From contig JABDKG010000071.1 in NCBI GenBank assembly GCA_013002305.1, forward strand, positions 1 through 64,000: a stretch of 64,000 nt of DNA, given 5' to 3'. The stretch comes from Hellea sp. (lineage in GTDB: Bacteria; Pseudomonadota; Alphaproteobacteria; Caulobacterales; Maricaulaceae). Each line of letters starts with the position of its first letter. Within the stretch, counting starts at the first letter, position 1. The notes under the pieces were generated by a model. The model did no database searches and was not told the DNA's origin. It saw nothing but the letters and a program-made list of their open reading frames with translations. Shown here piece after piece: positions 1 through 8,532 of this stretch. A program made the position numbers and the translations under genes.

Positions 1-2930
1 GGAACGCAGGACGCTGTAGGGTCTGTAATGGGGACATCGGGTGCATCCTATGATTCCGATCTGATAACGACCACCAATGGCGCCGTTACGGTGGCTGCGA
101 CCGGTACGGCGACGATCAATGGTATCAATTCCGGCGGCGCAGCGAGCATATCTTCTTCCGCCGGCGATATTGACTTAACCGCAGATGCGACCTCAGCCGG
201 AAATATGACGCTTAATTCGGTCGCCGGGTTTGTCAGATCTGACAATCTGACAACGACGGGTGCGGGATCTGTAATCGACATCGATGCCGGAACCAACGTC
301 TTTACTGAGGATCTCACGACGACCGGCGCAGGATCTAACGCCATGATTGATGCGGGCGGCCAAATCAGCGCCAGCGACTCTAATGTGACGGGCACGCTGG
401 CTATGACGGCGGGCAGCGGATTGACATTTGGTAACGCCGTTTCCGACGGCGACATGACCATGAGCTCAGTCAATAATATGAACGGCGGACAACTCACCTC
501 TGGCGGCAATATACTAACGGCTTCAATCAATGGCAAAACGACATTGGCGACCCAGACGGCCAACGGGTCGGTTACGGCAACATCTGGAAAAACCTATACA
601 TCCGGGCAGATCATCACAGCCAATGGCGCCGTTGATGTGAACTCAGTGGGAACGGCGACCATCAATGGCATTGCATCTGGCAGCACGGCTTCAGTTACCT
701 CCGCCAATGGCGATGTTAATTTCACGGCGAAAGCGGCGTCCGCTGGCGATATGACTTTGACGGCGAATTCGGGCTCGATCGATACGCGAAATCTCGAGAC
801 TACAAATGGCGGCAATATGACTTTGATGGCCGCCGTCGATATTACGGGCTTTAACCTGACGTCGGATGGCAATATCGCAACCACATCAACCGGCGGTGAC
901 ACGGACCTAAGGACGCAAACTGCAATAGGGTCGGTCACAGGAACGTCCGGGGGATTGTACGATTCCGGTAAAATTAAAACGACCAATGGCGCGATAATTG
1001 TCAATGCGGGCGATACAGCCACGATCAATGGGTTCAACTCCGGAAGTACCGCAAATGTTACGTCGGCAGCGGATGTCAACTTGACGGCGGATTCAAGATC
1101 CACGGGCGATATGGCGTTGTCCGGTGTCAATATAAATGGCCTCAATTTAAACTCCAATAGCAACATCACAACAACATCAACCGATGCCACAACATTGGGC
1201 ATACAAACCGCAATTGGCTCGATTACCGGGACGTCCGGCTCGACCTATGCGGCGGATTTGATGACGACCTCAAATGGCGCCGTCACAGTGAATGCTGCGG
1301 GGACGGCAACAATTAACGGCATTGATTCAGGCAGTTCTGCAAATGTTACCTCGAGCGGCGGCGATGTCGACCTAACCGCAGACGCGATGAGCGCCGGCGA
1401 CCTGACGCTGTCCGGGGTTAATATAACCGGCTTGAATTTGAATTCGGGCGGCAACATTATGACGACATCGAGCGGCGCAACCTCTCTGGGACTGCAAACC
1501 GCAAATGGTTCTGTAACCGGCGATGCCGGAACGACCTATAGTGCCGATTTAATCGTAACAACCAGCGGCGCAGTTTCAGTGAATTCGGTTGGTACGGCGA
1601 CGGTTAACGGCGTCAATTCCGGCAGCACGACCTCTATTACGTCTGATACAGGAAATGTGGATTTGACTGCTAATGTGACTTCGACCGGGGATGTCACTCT
1701 GACGGCGGGCGCAGACATTAATGGCCTGGACCTAATGACGGGCGGCAATATCGTAACCATGTCCGGGGGGTCAACAACGCTCGGCGCGCAGACTGCGACA
1801 GGCTCTGTTACTGGAAATTCTGGCGACGCCTATACAGCAAATGGCCTCATCACGACGGCAAACGGAAATGTTGATGTGACTGCCGCAGGTACTGTGATGC
1901 TAAATGGCATCAACTCCGGCAACGCGACAAGCATCACAACCAGTACAGATTTGACCGTTGGCGATATGAGCTCGGTTGGCGACCTCAGCTTGATGGCGGC
2001 CAATATCAATAGCGGTAACCTGTCATCCGGCGGCAATATTTTGACGAATTCCTCAAGTGCGACAAGCGTTGGAACGCAAATCGCTACGGGATCAGTCACG
2101 GGAACGGCTGGCAGCACCTATGCTTCCGGTATGATCACAACGACTAATGGCGGCGTTGACGTAGACGCGGTCGGAAGCGCGGCTATCAACGGCATAAATT
2201 CCGGCAGCACTGCGGAAGTGACATCAGACACAGGCGATGTCGATCTAACGGCAGACGCGAACTCTGCGGGCGATATGACGTTAATGGCGAGCCTTGGAAA
2301 TGTGAGCGCGCAAAATCTAACCACAACGAATCTTGGCAATGTTAATCTGACGGGCGTAAATGTTAGTGCTGGTGACCTTATGTCGGCGGGCAATATTTTG
2401 ACCAACTCAACCACCGGGACAACTGTACTTGGAACGCAAACTGCGGCGGGATCGGTAAACGGTACATCGGGCGATACTTATGATGCCGGTTTGATCACGT
2501 CAGGCGGATTGGCTGATGTCGACGCCGGCGGTACGGCTACGATAAACGGTATCAATTCTGGCGGCGCAGCATCAGTTACCTCGGCAGCCGGCAGCGTTGT
2601 CCTGACAGCTGATGCGACATCGGCCGGAAATTTGACCTTGATGGCGGGTCAAGATATTAACGGCCTGAACCTAAATTCCGGCGGTAATATTTTGACCAAT
2701 TCGACCGGCGCGACATCTGTCGGGATCCAAATGGCCAGCGGATCAGTTACGGGCGTTTCCGGAACGACCTATGGGTCAGATCTGATCACGTCAGGCGGAT
2801 TGGTTGATGTCGACGCAACCGGAACAGCCACAATAAATGGCATTAATTCCGGCGGAACAGTTTCAGTCGATTCCTCCACCGGCAATGTCGACCTTACTGC
2901 TGATGCGACGTCATCCGGCAACATGGTTTT
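1..2930 (+). repeat. In-frame tandem protein repeats of the haemagglutinin-like gene
   Basis: Nine copies of a diverged coding repeat of roughly 85-115 codons are visible. Each runs through G-G-N-I-x-T, Q-T-A-x-G-S-V-x-G, T-Y-x-x-x-L-I-T, G-T-A-T-I-N-G-I-N-S-G and V-D-L-T-A-D-A. Copy length varies because some copies carry an extra strand (for example S-x-Q-N-L-T-T-T). DNA identity between copies is modest, unlike the near-identical repeats at 44681-49087, so this is an old array. It continues upstream of the window. Confidence 0.8.
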
Positions 2931-4374
2931 AAATTCAGCAATGGGCGCTGTTAGCACTCAAAATCTGACAGCCAATGGTGCCGGCTCAATGGTAGATATT
3001 GATGGCGCAAACGCGATCACAACTGGCGATGTGAACGCCGGCGGCGATATTGATATCGATAGTAATAGCGGAGGTGACCTTGATCTGGCGTCATTAACCG
3101 GCCAAAATATTGCTTTGGATACGACCGGCGCAGTGGCGACCGGTGCAGTAAATGCCAACAACGCATTTACCGTCGGCAATAGCGCGCAAGCAGCATCGAA
3201 CGTAACTTTCGAAAGCACTGTTAATGCCGCGAATATGACCGTCTTTACCGACGGAATGTTTACGGCTCAAGGCGCAATAGATGCCGGGACAATGGCCGAC
3301 ATACATTCCGGCGATATTACCCTTGATGCCGCCCTGACAGCCAACAGCGTGATTTTGCATGTGCGCTCAAATGGGGATGTTATTCTGGGCGCGGGAAATG
3401 GTGTCTACCAGCTAGACGACGCTGAACATGATTTGATCACAGCAAATGATTTTGCAATCGAGGCCGGCGCAAATATCGTTGTGATCAACGATGTCAGCTA
3501 TTCGGCGGGAACAGGTTCAAATTCCGTAAGCGTATATTCAACTGATACCATTGCCTTTATAGGCGACGTGTCGGGTGACGGGGCCGGCCGGGTATTCAAA
3601 TTTGCCGGCGCCAGTAGCGGCCCGGATTTAGCCATGCGCATCACGGGCGATATCGATACGGCATCTCTTGATTTCGGTGACGCGACGCTTGATTTGCGCG
3701 CCGACGATATTGCGTTTGGCCGTAGTGTTTTTCTAAATGAGATCAGCGGCCGTGTCAGTACTGATTTGGCGGCAACAATTGTCGGTAATTCCGGCTCTTC
3801 ACTTTACAATGCTCTTTTATCTGGCGGTGCTCTTAGCGCCGAACGGACGACAGATCCCGTCTTCTTACGTGCGGGTAATTTGGACTTGTCTTATTCCAAT
3901 TCCGCCTTGTTCCAAAACACGGGCGCAGTTTCCAGCGCGTCATCACTTAACCAAGGCGTGGTTATTGGAGGTACTGGCAACAATGGTGTTGTAACGTTGA
4001 ACACGAGTGACCCCCAAAATACTTTCGCCTTGTTTGGCGAGATTAATGGATTAACCGGGAAAGCTGCGGCTGTGGCCGGACCAGCCGTTGTCGTATTTGA
4101 CGGGAATTTAGAGCTTGGCTCCTCCCGGATTAATGGCTGCCTGATTGCGACAGGCGCTGGCTGTTTGACAACACAAGTCCGCGCGACGACAATTGAAATT
4201 CCAAGAGATAGTTCGAGCCTGCTTGAATCTGATAGCGGCTTCTTAGTGCCTTTTGATCCTTTGGTTGGGACAAATAATGAAGGCTTATTCTCTGATGCAG
4301 CGTCCGGTTCCGACGGCGAAGACTGCGAAAGAGACGAATCTGGTGTGTGTGTTTCTGCGGAAAGTGCAAGATGA
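1..4374 (+). CDS. Filamentous-haemagglutinin-like exoprotein, 3' part (5' end outside window)
   Basis: The reading frame is open from base 1, and residues encoded before the first ATG (position 28) already match the internal repeat, so the gene starts upstream of the window. The visible 1457 residues are rich in Gly, Ser, Thr, Asn, Asp and Ala. They contain about nine imperfect repeats with the core TATINGINSG followed by V/I-T-S-x2-G-x-V-D-L-T-A-D-A, the pattern of a right-handed beta-helix in secreted adhesins. The last ~450 residues are non-repetitive and include a Cys pair (NGCLIATGAGCLT) and an acidic Cys-containing tail. I infer a two-partner-secretion-type adhesin; its N-terminal TPS domain and FhaC-like transporter would lie upstream and are not seen. 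The stop overlaps the start of the CHAT gene (ATGA), so the two are probably co-translated. The family name is inferred from composition and repeat style. Confidence 0.75.
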   Translation, partial: GTQDAVGSVMGTSGASYDSDLITTTNGAVTVAATGTATINGINSGGAASISSSAGDIDLTADATSAGNMTLNSVAGFVRSDNLTTTGAGSVIDIDAGTNVFTEDLTTTGAGSNAMIDAGGQISASDSNVTGTLAMTAGSGLTFGNAVSDGDMTMSSVNNMNGGQLTSGGNILTASINGKTTLATQTANGSVTATSGKTYTSGQIITANGAVDVNSVGTATINGIASGSTASVTSANGDVNFTAKAASAGDMTLTANSGSIDTRNLETTNGGNMTLMAAVDITGFNLTSDGNIATTSTGGDTDLRTQTAIGSVTGTSGGLYDSGKIKTTNGAIIVNAGDTATINGFNSGSTANVTSAADVNLTADSRSTGDMALSGVNINGLNLNSNSNITTTSTDATTLGIQTAIGSITGTSGSTYAADLMTTSNGAVTVNAAGTATINGIDSGSSANVTSSGGDVDLTADAMSAGDLTLSGVNITGLNLNSGGNIMTTSSGATSLGLQTANGSVTGDAGTTYSADLIVTTSGAVSVNSVGTATVNGVNSGSTTSITSDTGNVDLTANVTSTGDVTLTAGADINGLDLMTGGNIVTMSGGSTTLGAQTATGSVTGNSGDAYTANGLITTANGNVDVTAAGTVMLNGINSGNATSITTSTDLTVGDMSSVGDLSLMAANINSGNLSSGGNILTNSSSATSVGTQIATGSVTGTAGSTYASGMITTTNGGVDVDAVGSAAINGINSGSTAEVTSDTGDVDLTADANSAGDMTLMASLGNVSAQNLTTTNLGNVNLTGVNVSAGDLMSAGNILTNSTTGTTVLGTQTAAGSVNGTSGDTYDAGLITSGGLADVDAGGTATINGINSGGAASVTSAAGSVVLTADATSAGNLTLMAGQDINGLNLNSGGNILTNSTGATSVGIQMASGSVTGVSGTTYGSDLITSGGLVDVDATGTATINGINSGGTVSVDSSTGNVDLTADATSSGNMVLNSAMGAVSTQNLTANGAGSMVDIDGANAITTGDVNAGGDIDIDSNSGGDLDLASLTGQNIALDTTGAVATGAVNANNAFTVGNSAQAASNVTFESTVNAANMTVFTDGMFTAQGAIDAGTMADIHSGDITLDAALTANSVILHVRSNGDVILGAGNGVYQLDDAEHDLITANDFAIEAGANIVVINDVSYSAGTGSNSVSVYSTDTIAFIGDVSGDGAGRVFKFAGASSGPDLAMRITGDIDTASLDFGDATLDLRADDIAFGRSVFLNEISGRVSTDLAATIVGNSGSSLYNALLSGGALSAERTTDPVFLRAGNLDLSYSNSALFQNTGAVSSASSLNQGVVIGGTGNNGVVTLNTSDPQNTFALFGEINGLTGKAAAVAGPAVVVFDGNLELGSSRINGCLIATGAGCLTTQVRATTIEIPRDSSSLLESDSGFLVPFDPLVGTNNEGLFSDAASGSDGEDCERDESGVCVSAESAR

Positions 4375-7300
4375 TGAAAATACGATCTATTCTAAAATAT
4401 ATGTCTGCTTGCCTTGCCTCTGCGGGGATGTTGGTCGGGCCTGGAAATTTTGCACAGGCCCAATCTTCGGGGAGCCAATTTGATCTCGGGAAAAACGCGG
4501 CGGGCGATCGCTGTACGGCAAGTTCAAACTGGACAGATCCAAGCTTTACGGATGACAAACTCAAATTCGCGGACGCTTATTCTGTCAATTGCCGCGGGGC
4601 AGCCACGCAATCAATTGCCCGGGTACGGGTGTTTCCGTCGTCTGATCTTCGATCGGAGTTTTCCACTTCTTTGAGCTGCGGTGCAGAGACCTCTATTGAA
4701 CTTGATGAATTTGGGTCGACGACGGCAAAACGGTGCGTCGATAAAGGCTTGGGATTCACATCGGTCGTTGTTGATGTCAGAAAAGGTGGCTCATTCTATC
4801 AAATGTCTGCCGCGCCAAATGCTGTTGGACCTGCCTATCAGGCAGTACGAATTTTAGCGGGTTTGGATAAGCCGCAGAATGCGAGTTCTGACCGCCAGCC
4901 AATTAACATTGCGGAACTGACTAGTATTGGCAATGGAGCCAATTTAGCAGCGACCAACAAAGAACTTGAAGCCTCAGACTCTGTATTAAGTCGGGGCACG
5001 GCACTTAACACGCTTGGTCTTCATGCCGATGCCTCGCGCTATCTTGCCTCGGCCATTGAAGGGCTCGGCGAAGGGGCATCAATTCAGTCGCAAATCGAAT
5101 TAACCCTTGAAGCTGCGCTCGCCGATTCAAATATTAGATTTTTCGGAAGTGCTGAGCAAAAGTTTGACCAAGCTGAGCAATTATTGATGCAGTTGGACGG
5201 TGCGGAGCGATCGCTTATGTTGCCGAAGCTGCAAAGTTATCGTGGCCTGCATTTGTTAAATGAGGGAAATTTCGGGGAGGCTCAGTTCCTGCTCTCCCAA
5301 TCTTTGGCGGGAACGAAATCGTTCCAGCCTGTACTGCGGGACCCGAGTACATTTGTTCGGCTCAACGTTGCCTCCATCGACAGTAATGATATTCGCGCTG
5401 CCATCAATTTGCCGGATGAGCGCGTTCTTCGAGAAACTTTTCTGTTGTCGCAATCCGGCTGGGCGCTCAGCGTCGCAGAATTATCGCTTGGGAATGTGAA
5501 AGGCGCTAGCCGCGCGCTCGACAATGCGCAAAAAAATTATGAAGATCTGACGACCCAGCTGCGCGGATCAAGTTTAAGAGATGATGCTATTATTTGGTTG
5601 TCAGCAAGGCTGGATCGTCAAAGAGGACGGATCAAAGCCGCGCAGGGTGAATATGATGCGGCTATTGACTTATTTGATCGAGGTATTGCGGCACTGACGC
5701 GAAGTAATATTGCCTTATCCGGCACGGGAAGAGAGCCTGCAATTGCGGAATTTCAGCTGGAAAGAGCAAAGCTTCTTGAACGCGCGGGCGGTTCGGAGCA
5801 AGAAATTGATGAAGCTTATGAAAGCGCTGTTTCTGCTCTACTTTCTGCAAGAAATGATAGCTTCGCCTTTTCAACAGCCGCCCTGGCGCCCTATATGAAT
5901 CGGCTGGTCACCCGAATGGCTGCTAATAATTCTGACGCCAGCGAAAAATATTTCCAAGCCATGCAGATTAATACGGAGACCGGCGCCGCTAAACAGATCA
6001 ACATGCTACAGAATATCGTGTCCGCAGATCCCGCGCTGGGCGCCAAACTTCGCGATTCCGAAGAATTTCAACGGGATTTGTCACGGTTAAGCCTCGAAAT
6101 AAATGAGGCAAGAGCAGCGGGAGCAGATACCAAAAACCTTGAATCGCAAAGGCAAGTGCTGCAGCAGCGTTTTTTCGAACTTGACGCCGAGCTGCAAGCC
6201 AATCCTCAGGTGAATAGTTTCTCGACCCGGCCTGCGACAATTGAAGAGCTGCAAACCATGCTCGATCCCGGCCAGGCCTATCTTAAGCTCAATTCATTCG
6301 GCGATGAGGTGTTTGGCTTTATCGTGGAGAAGAACACGGTCCATCCGTTCAAACCGATCGCAGGTCAGAAGCAGAGCAATATTCAGCCATACATCAAACA
6401 AGTCCGCAAATCGATTGACGGGCAGTTAGAATTTGGAACAGTTCCAAAATTCGCGGTTGATAGTTCACAAGTGGTTTATCGGACCTTATTTAACGACGTT
6501 GATAAAATGTTCCGTAGCTATGACGAGCTAATTGTCGATGTTGAACCAGTTCTAAATGGCGTATCATTTTCAATTCTGGTCAGCGACCCTAAAGGCGCGC
6601 AGAAATTTTTAAAGCAAAACGATATTTTCGATTATAGCAATATTGAATTTGTCGCTAATTGGTTGCCGGTTAGTGTGGCTATTTCTCCGAGAAGTTTTAT
6701 CGCGTCGAGGCAATTAACTCCGTCTTCAGCGCCGCAGCCCATGATAGGGTTTGCCTCACCTAATCCGATGAGCCGTCTCATCTCGCAAAACGGGCCCGTC
6801 AAAGTCGGCCCCTGTGTGTTGACGCCTAGTCAGATTAGCAAGTTAAGTGATCGTTTCTCGCCTATTCCGGATCAAGAGATCAGGGATGCTTCGGTTGCAT
6901 TAGGATTGTCTTCTCAACTCGCCATGATTAGCGGCGATGATTTCAGCGACACGGAATTGCTATCGCGAGGATCTTCCGAAGGAGATCTTGACGATTATAA
7001 GGTCCTACATTTTGCGACCCACGGGCTAACCGAAGGTCAGTTTGGGTGTGCGGAGTCACCGGCAGCTCTTTTGACATCATTTGGTGACACGGACTCTGAT
7101 ATGCTGTTAAGTTTCGACGAGATTGCCAAGCTACGCCTTGACGCTAACCTGGTCGTATTGTCTGCATGTAAGACAGCTTCAGCGATCGGGGAGCGATCCT
7201 TAAAGCTGACGGGTGAGGCGGTACCGGGGGCCACATTGGAGGGCTTGGTTCGGGCATTTTTTACGGCCAATGCACGGACCGTTCTCGCGACATATTGGGA

Positions 7301-7493
7301 GTCTTCCAACAAAGGCGAAAGCGAAATGTTCATGAATGCTTTTTACCAAGCAGGGCGGACAGAATCGATTTCTCGATCTTTAAACAGTGCTCAGCGCGCC
7401 TTGATTGATACCAGAGAAACATCTCACCCATTTTACTGGGGAGGGTTTTTCGTGGTAGGAAACTCCAATATTAACATGTTGTCTGGTGGATAG
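4371..7493 (+). CDS. Secreted TPR-like/CHAT-domain (caspase-like) protein
   Basis: The product is 1040 aa from the ATG at 4371, chosen because it forms an ATGA overlap with the preceding stop and has a GGAAAG ribosome site; an in-frame GTG at 4347 would add eight residues. The N-terminus is a Sec signal peptide (hydrophobic core, then F-A-Q-A-Q), so the protein is probably exported. Residues ~190-600 are helical and TPR-like. The C-terminal ~320 residues are a CHAT domain: HFATHG gives the catalytic His (His884) and LSACKT the catalytic Cys (Cys933), so the dyad is intact. CHAT domains are clan CD peptidases. Its coupling to the haemagglutinin-like gene suggests that it processes or controls that exoprotein; this is inference. 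The next gene, PAAR, begins 39 bases downstream. Confidence 0.85.
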   Translation: MMKIRSILKYMSACLASAGMLVGPGNFAQAQSSGSQFDLGKNAAGDRCTASSNWTDPSFTDDKLKFADAYSVNCRGAATQSIARVRVFPSSDLRSEFSTSLSCGAETSIELDEFGSTTAKRCVDKGLGFTSVVVDVRKGGSFYQMSAAPNAVGPAYQAVRILAGLDKPQNASSDRQPINIAELTSIGNGANLAATNKELEASDSVLSRGTALNTLGLHADASRYLASAIEGLGEGASIQSQIELTLEAALADSNIRFFGSAEQKFDQAEQLLMQLDGAERSLMLPKLQSYRGLHLLNEGNFGEAQFLLSQSLAGTKSFQPVLRDPSTFVRLNVASIDSNDIRAAINLPDERVLRETFLLSQSGWALSVAELSLGNVKGASRALDNAQKNYEDLTTQLRGSSLRDDAIIWLSARLDRQRGRIKAAQGEYDAAIDLFDRGIAALTRSNIALSGTGREPAIAEFQLERAKLLERAGGSEQEIDEAYESAVSALLSARNDSFAFSTAALAPYMNRLVTRMAANNSDASEKYFQAMQINTETGAAKQINMLQNIVSADPALGAKLRDSEEFQRDLSRLSLEINEARAAGADTKNLESQRQVLQQRFFELDAELQANPQVNSFSTRPATIEELQTMLDPGQAYLKLNSFGDEVFGFIVEKNTVHPFKPIAGQKQSNIQPYIKQVRKSIDGQLEFGTVPKFAVDSSQVVYRTLFNDVDKMFRSYDELIVDVEPVLNGVSFSILVSDPKGAQKFLKQNDIFDYSNIEFVANWLPVSVAISPRSFIASRQLTPSSAPQPMIGFASPNPMSRLISQNGPVKVGPCVLTPSQISKLSDRFSPIPDQEIRDASVALGLSSQLAMISGDDFSDTELLSRGSSEGDLDDYKVLHFATHGLTEGQFGCAESPAALLTSFGDTDSDMLLSFDEIAKLRLDANLVVLSACKTASAIGERSLKLTGEAVPGATLEGLVRAFFTANARTVLATYWESSNKGESEMFMNAFYQAGRTESISRSLNSAQRALIDTRETSHPFYWGGFFVVGNSNINMLSGG

Positions 7494-7532
7494 GTAATGG
7501 CCGGAAACGATAACGAATGGGATTGATATAAC

Positions 7533-7964
7533 ATGCCTCCTGCCGCTCGAATTACTGACATGCATACGTGCCCGATGGTGAACCCCGGACCGGTTCCTCA
7601 TGTCGGTGGTCCTATCGTAAAGGGTCAGCCAAATGTTCTAACAGTGAGTATGCCGCAAGCGAGAGTGTCAGATCAGTGTATTTGCGCAGGCCCGCCAGAT
7701 ATTATCGCAAAAGGATCGATGACAGTTTTGTGCGGGGGCATGCCTGCTGCTCGGCTGGGTGACAGCACGGCGCACGGCGGCGTTATCGTTCTCGGTGCGC
7801 CAAATGTATTAATTGGCGATAGCAGCGGAGGCGGCGGTGGTGGCGGCGGCGCCGGAGCGAATATGCTTGCGAACGTTCCGTTTTCAAAACCAAATCTTCA
7901 AATGAAAACGATGATAGCGGCCCATAAAGAAGCCAAACCATTTTGCGAAATTTGTAACTCGTGA
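7533..7964 (+). CDS. PAAR-domain spike-tip protein
   Basis: This 143-aa protein has the PAAR pattern: an N-terminal P-P-A-A-R-I-T-D, a second P-A-A-R-L-G-D near residue 70, and conserved His and Cys residues typical of the zinc site. PAAR proteins cap the VgrG trimer of the T6SS spike and can carry or recruit effectors. After residue ~95 there is a glycine run and a short tail of about 45 residues ending in a Cys-rich C-E-I-C. That tail is too short for a toxin domain but could dock cargo. It is the first gene of T6SS block A and overlaps the DUF4123 gene by four bases (GTGA). Confidence 0.9.
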   Translation: MPPAARITDMHTCPMVNPGPVPHVGGPIVKGQPNVLTVSMPQARVSDQCICAGPPDIIAKGSMTVLCGGMPAARLGDSTAHGGVIVLGAPNVLIGDSSGGGGGGGGAGANMLANVPFSKPNLQMKTMIAAHKEAKPFCEICNS

Positions 7965-8431
7965 GTGATTGGTTCGCGGCGGTGGATGGAGCGGCTGACG
8001 CCCGGTTATATGAGGTCATCGAAAAAACAAAAGACCATTCCTGCCTTTATACCGGGGAGTATGATGATGATACGAAAATGGCGCTGCCTTATCTGGTCCG
8101 AATGACACGTGGAGAGCATTTTGCGAAATTATGGAGCGCAAGTGAAGGGGGACGATTTTGGGGTATACTGTGCCAAACTTCGCTCAATATGCAACAATTA
8201 CGGCGACATCTTCGAAAGTTTACGACAGCGCGACTTCCGCTCGGAGATGTGGTATTATTCCGTTTCTGGGATCCACGGGTATTTGTTCCGTTTGTTGAAA
8301 ACGGGACCGAAGAGGAGATTGCACCTTTTTTCAAGGGCATCGATTCGATCATTGTCGATCTGGGGAAACAAGGGCGAAAAAAATATATTTGGAATAAAGG
8401 TTTGAAAATAGGAAACCTAGCTGCCGGATGA
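7961..8431 (+). CDS. DUF4123-type T6SS adaptor/chaperone
   Basis: This 156-aa protein starts at a GTG overlapping the PAAR stop codon. The N-terminus (aromatic residues, L-Y-T-G-E-Y), the central R-x-H-L-R-K-F and the D-V-V-L-F-R-F-W-D-P-R-V segment are characteristic of DUF4123 proteins, which load specific effectors onto VgrG or PAAR. Coupling to PAAR fits that role. Usually the client effector lies directly downstream, but here the next gene is tssK, so the client must be PAAR itself or one of the cargo genes about 25 kb away. The family call rests on motif memory, without a profile search. Confidence 0.7.
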   Translation: MSDWFAAVDGAADARLYEVIEKTKDHSCLYTGEYDDDTKMALPYLVRMTRGEHFAKLWSASEGGRFWGILCQTSLNMQQLRRHLRKFTTARLPLGDVVLFRFWDPRVFVPFVENGTEEEIAPFFKGIDSIIVDLGKQGRKKYIWNKGLKIGNLAAG

Positions 8432-8488
8432 TAACAAAGAGATCGGTATGGTGATCAATTGGACACGATATGATCGAAAAAAAATAAC

Positions 8489-8506
8489 CGGACTCATTTG
8501 AGTCCG
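8489..8506. promoter_or_regulatory. Perfect 8-bp dyad in front of tssK
   Basis: The intergenic stretch 8432-8532 contains CGGACTCA, two bases, then TGAGTCCG, a perfect inverted repeat. No T-run follows it on the plus strand, so it is not a standard terminator. It ends about 15 bases before the tssK ribosome site (TGGAGG). It could be an operator or an RNA hairpin setting the level of tssK relative to the PAAR/DUF4123 genes. Confidence 0.35.
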
Positions 8507-8532
8507 TTGTAAGTGGTAAATGGAGGTCCGAG

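Noticed and set aside
48-3360. Long minus-strand open frames opposite the haemagglutinin-like gene
   Set aside because: They mirror the low-complexity repeats, have no ribosome sites and encode repetitive peptides with no family features.
28-4374. ATG at 28 as the true start of the first gene
   Set aside because: The frame is open to base 1 and the residues before the ATG continue the internal repeat, so the gene begins outside the window.
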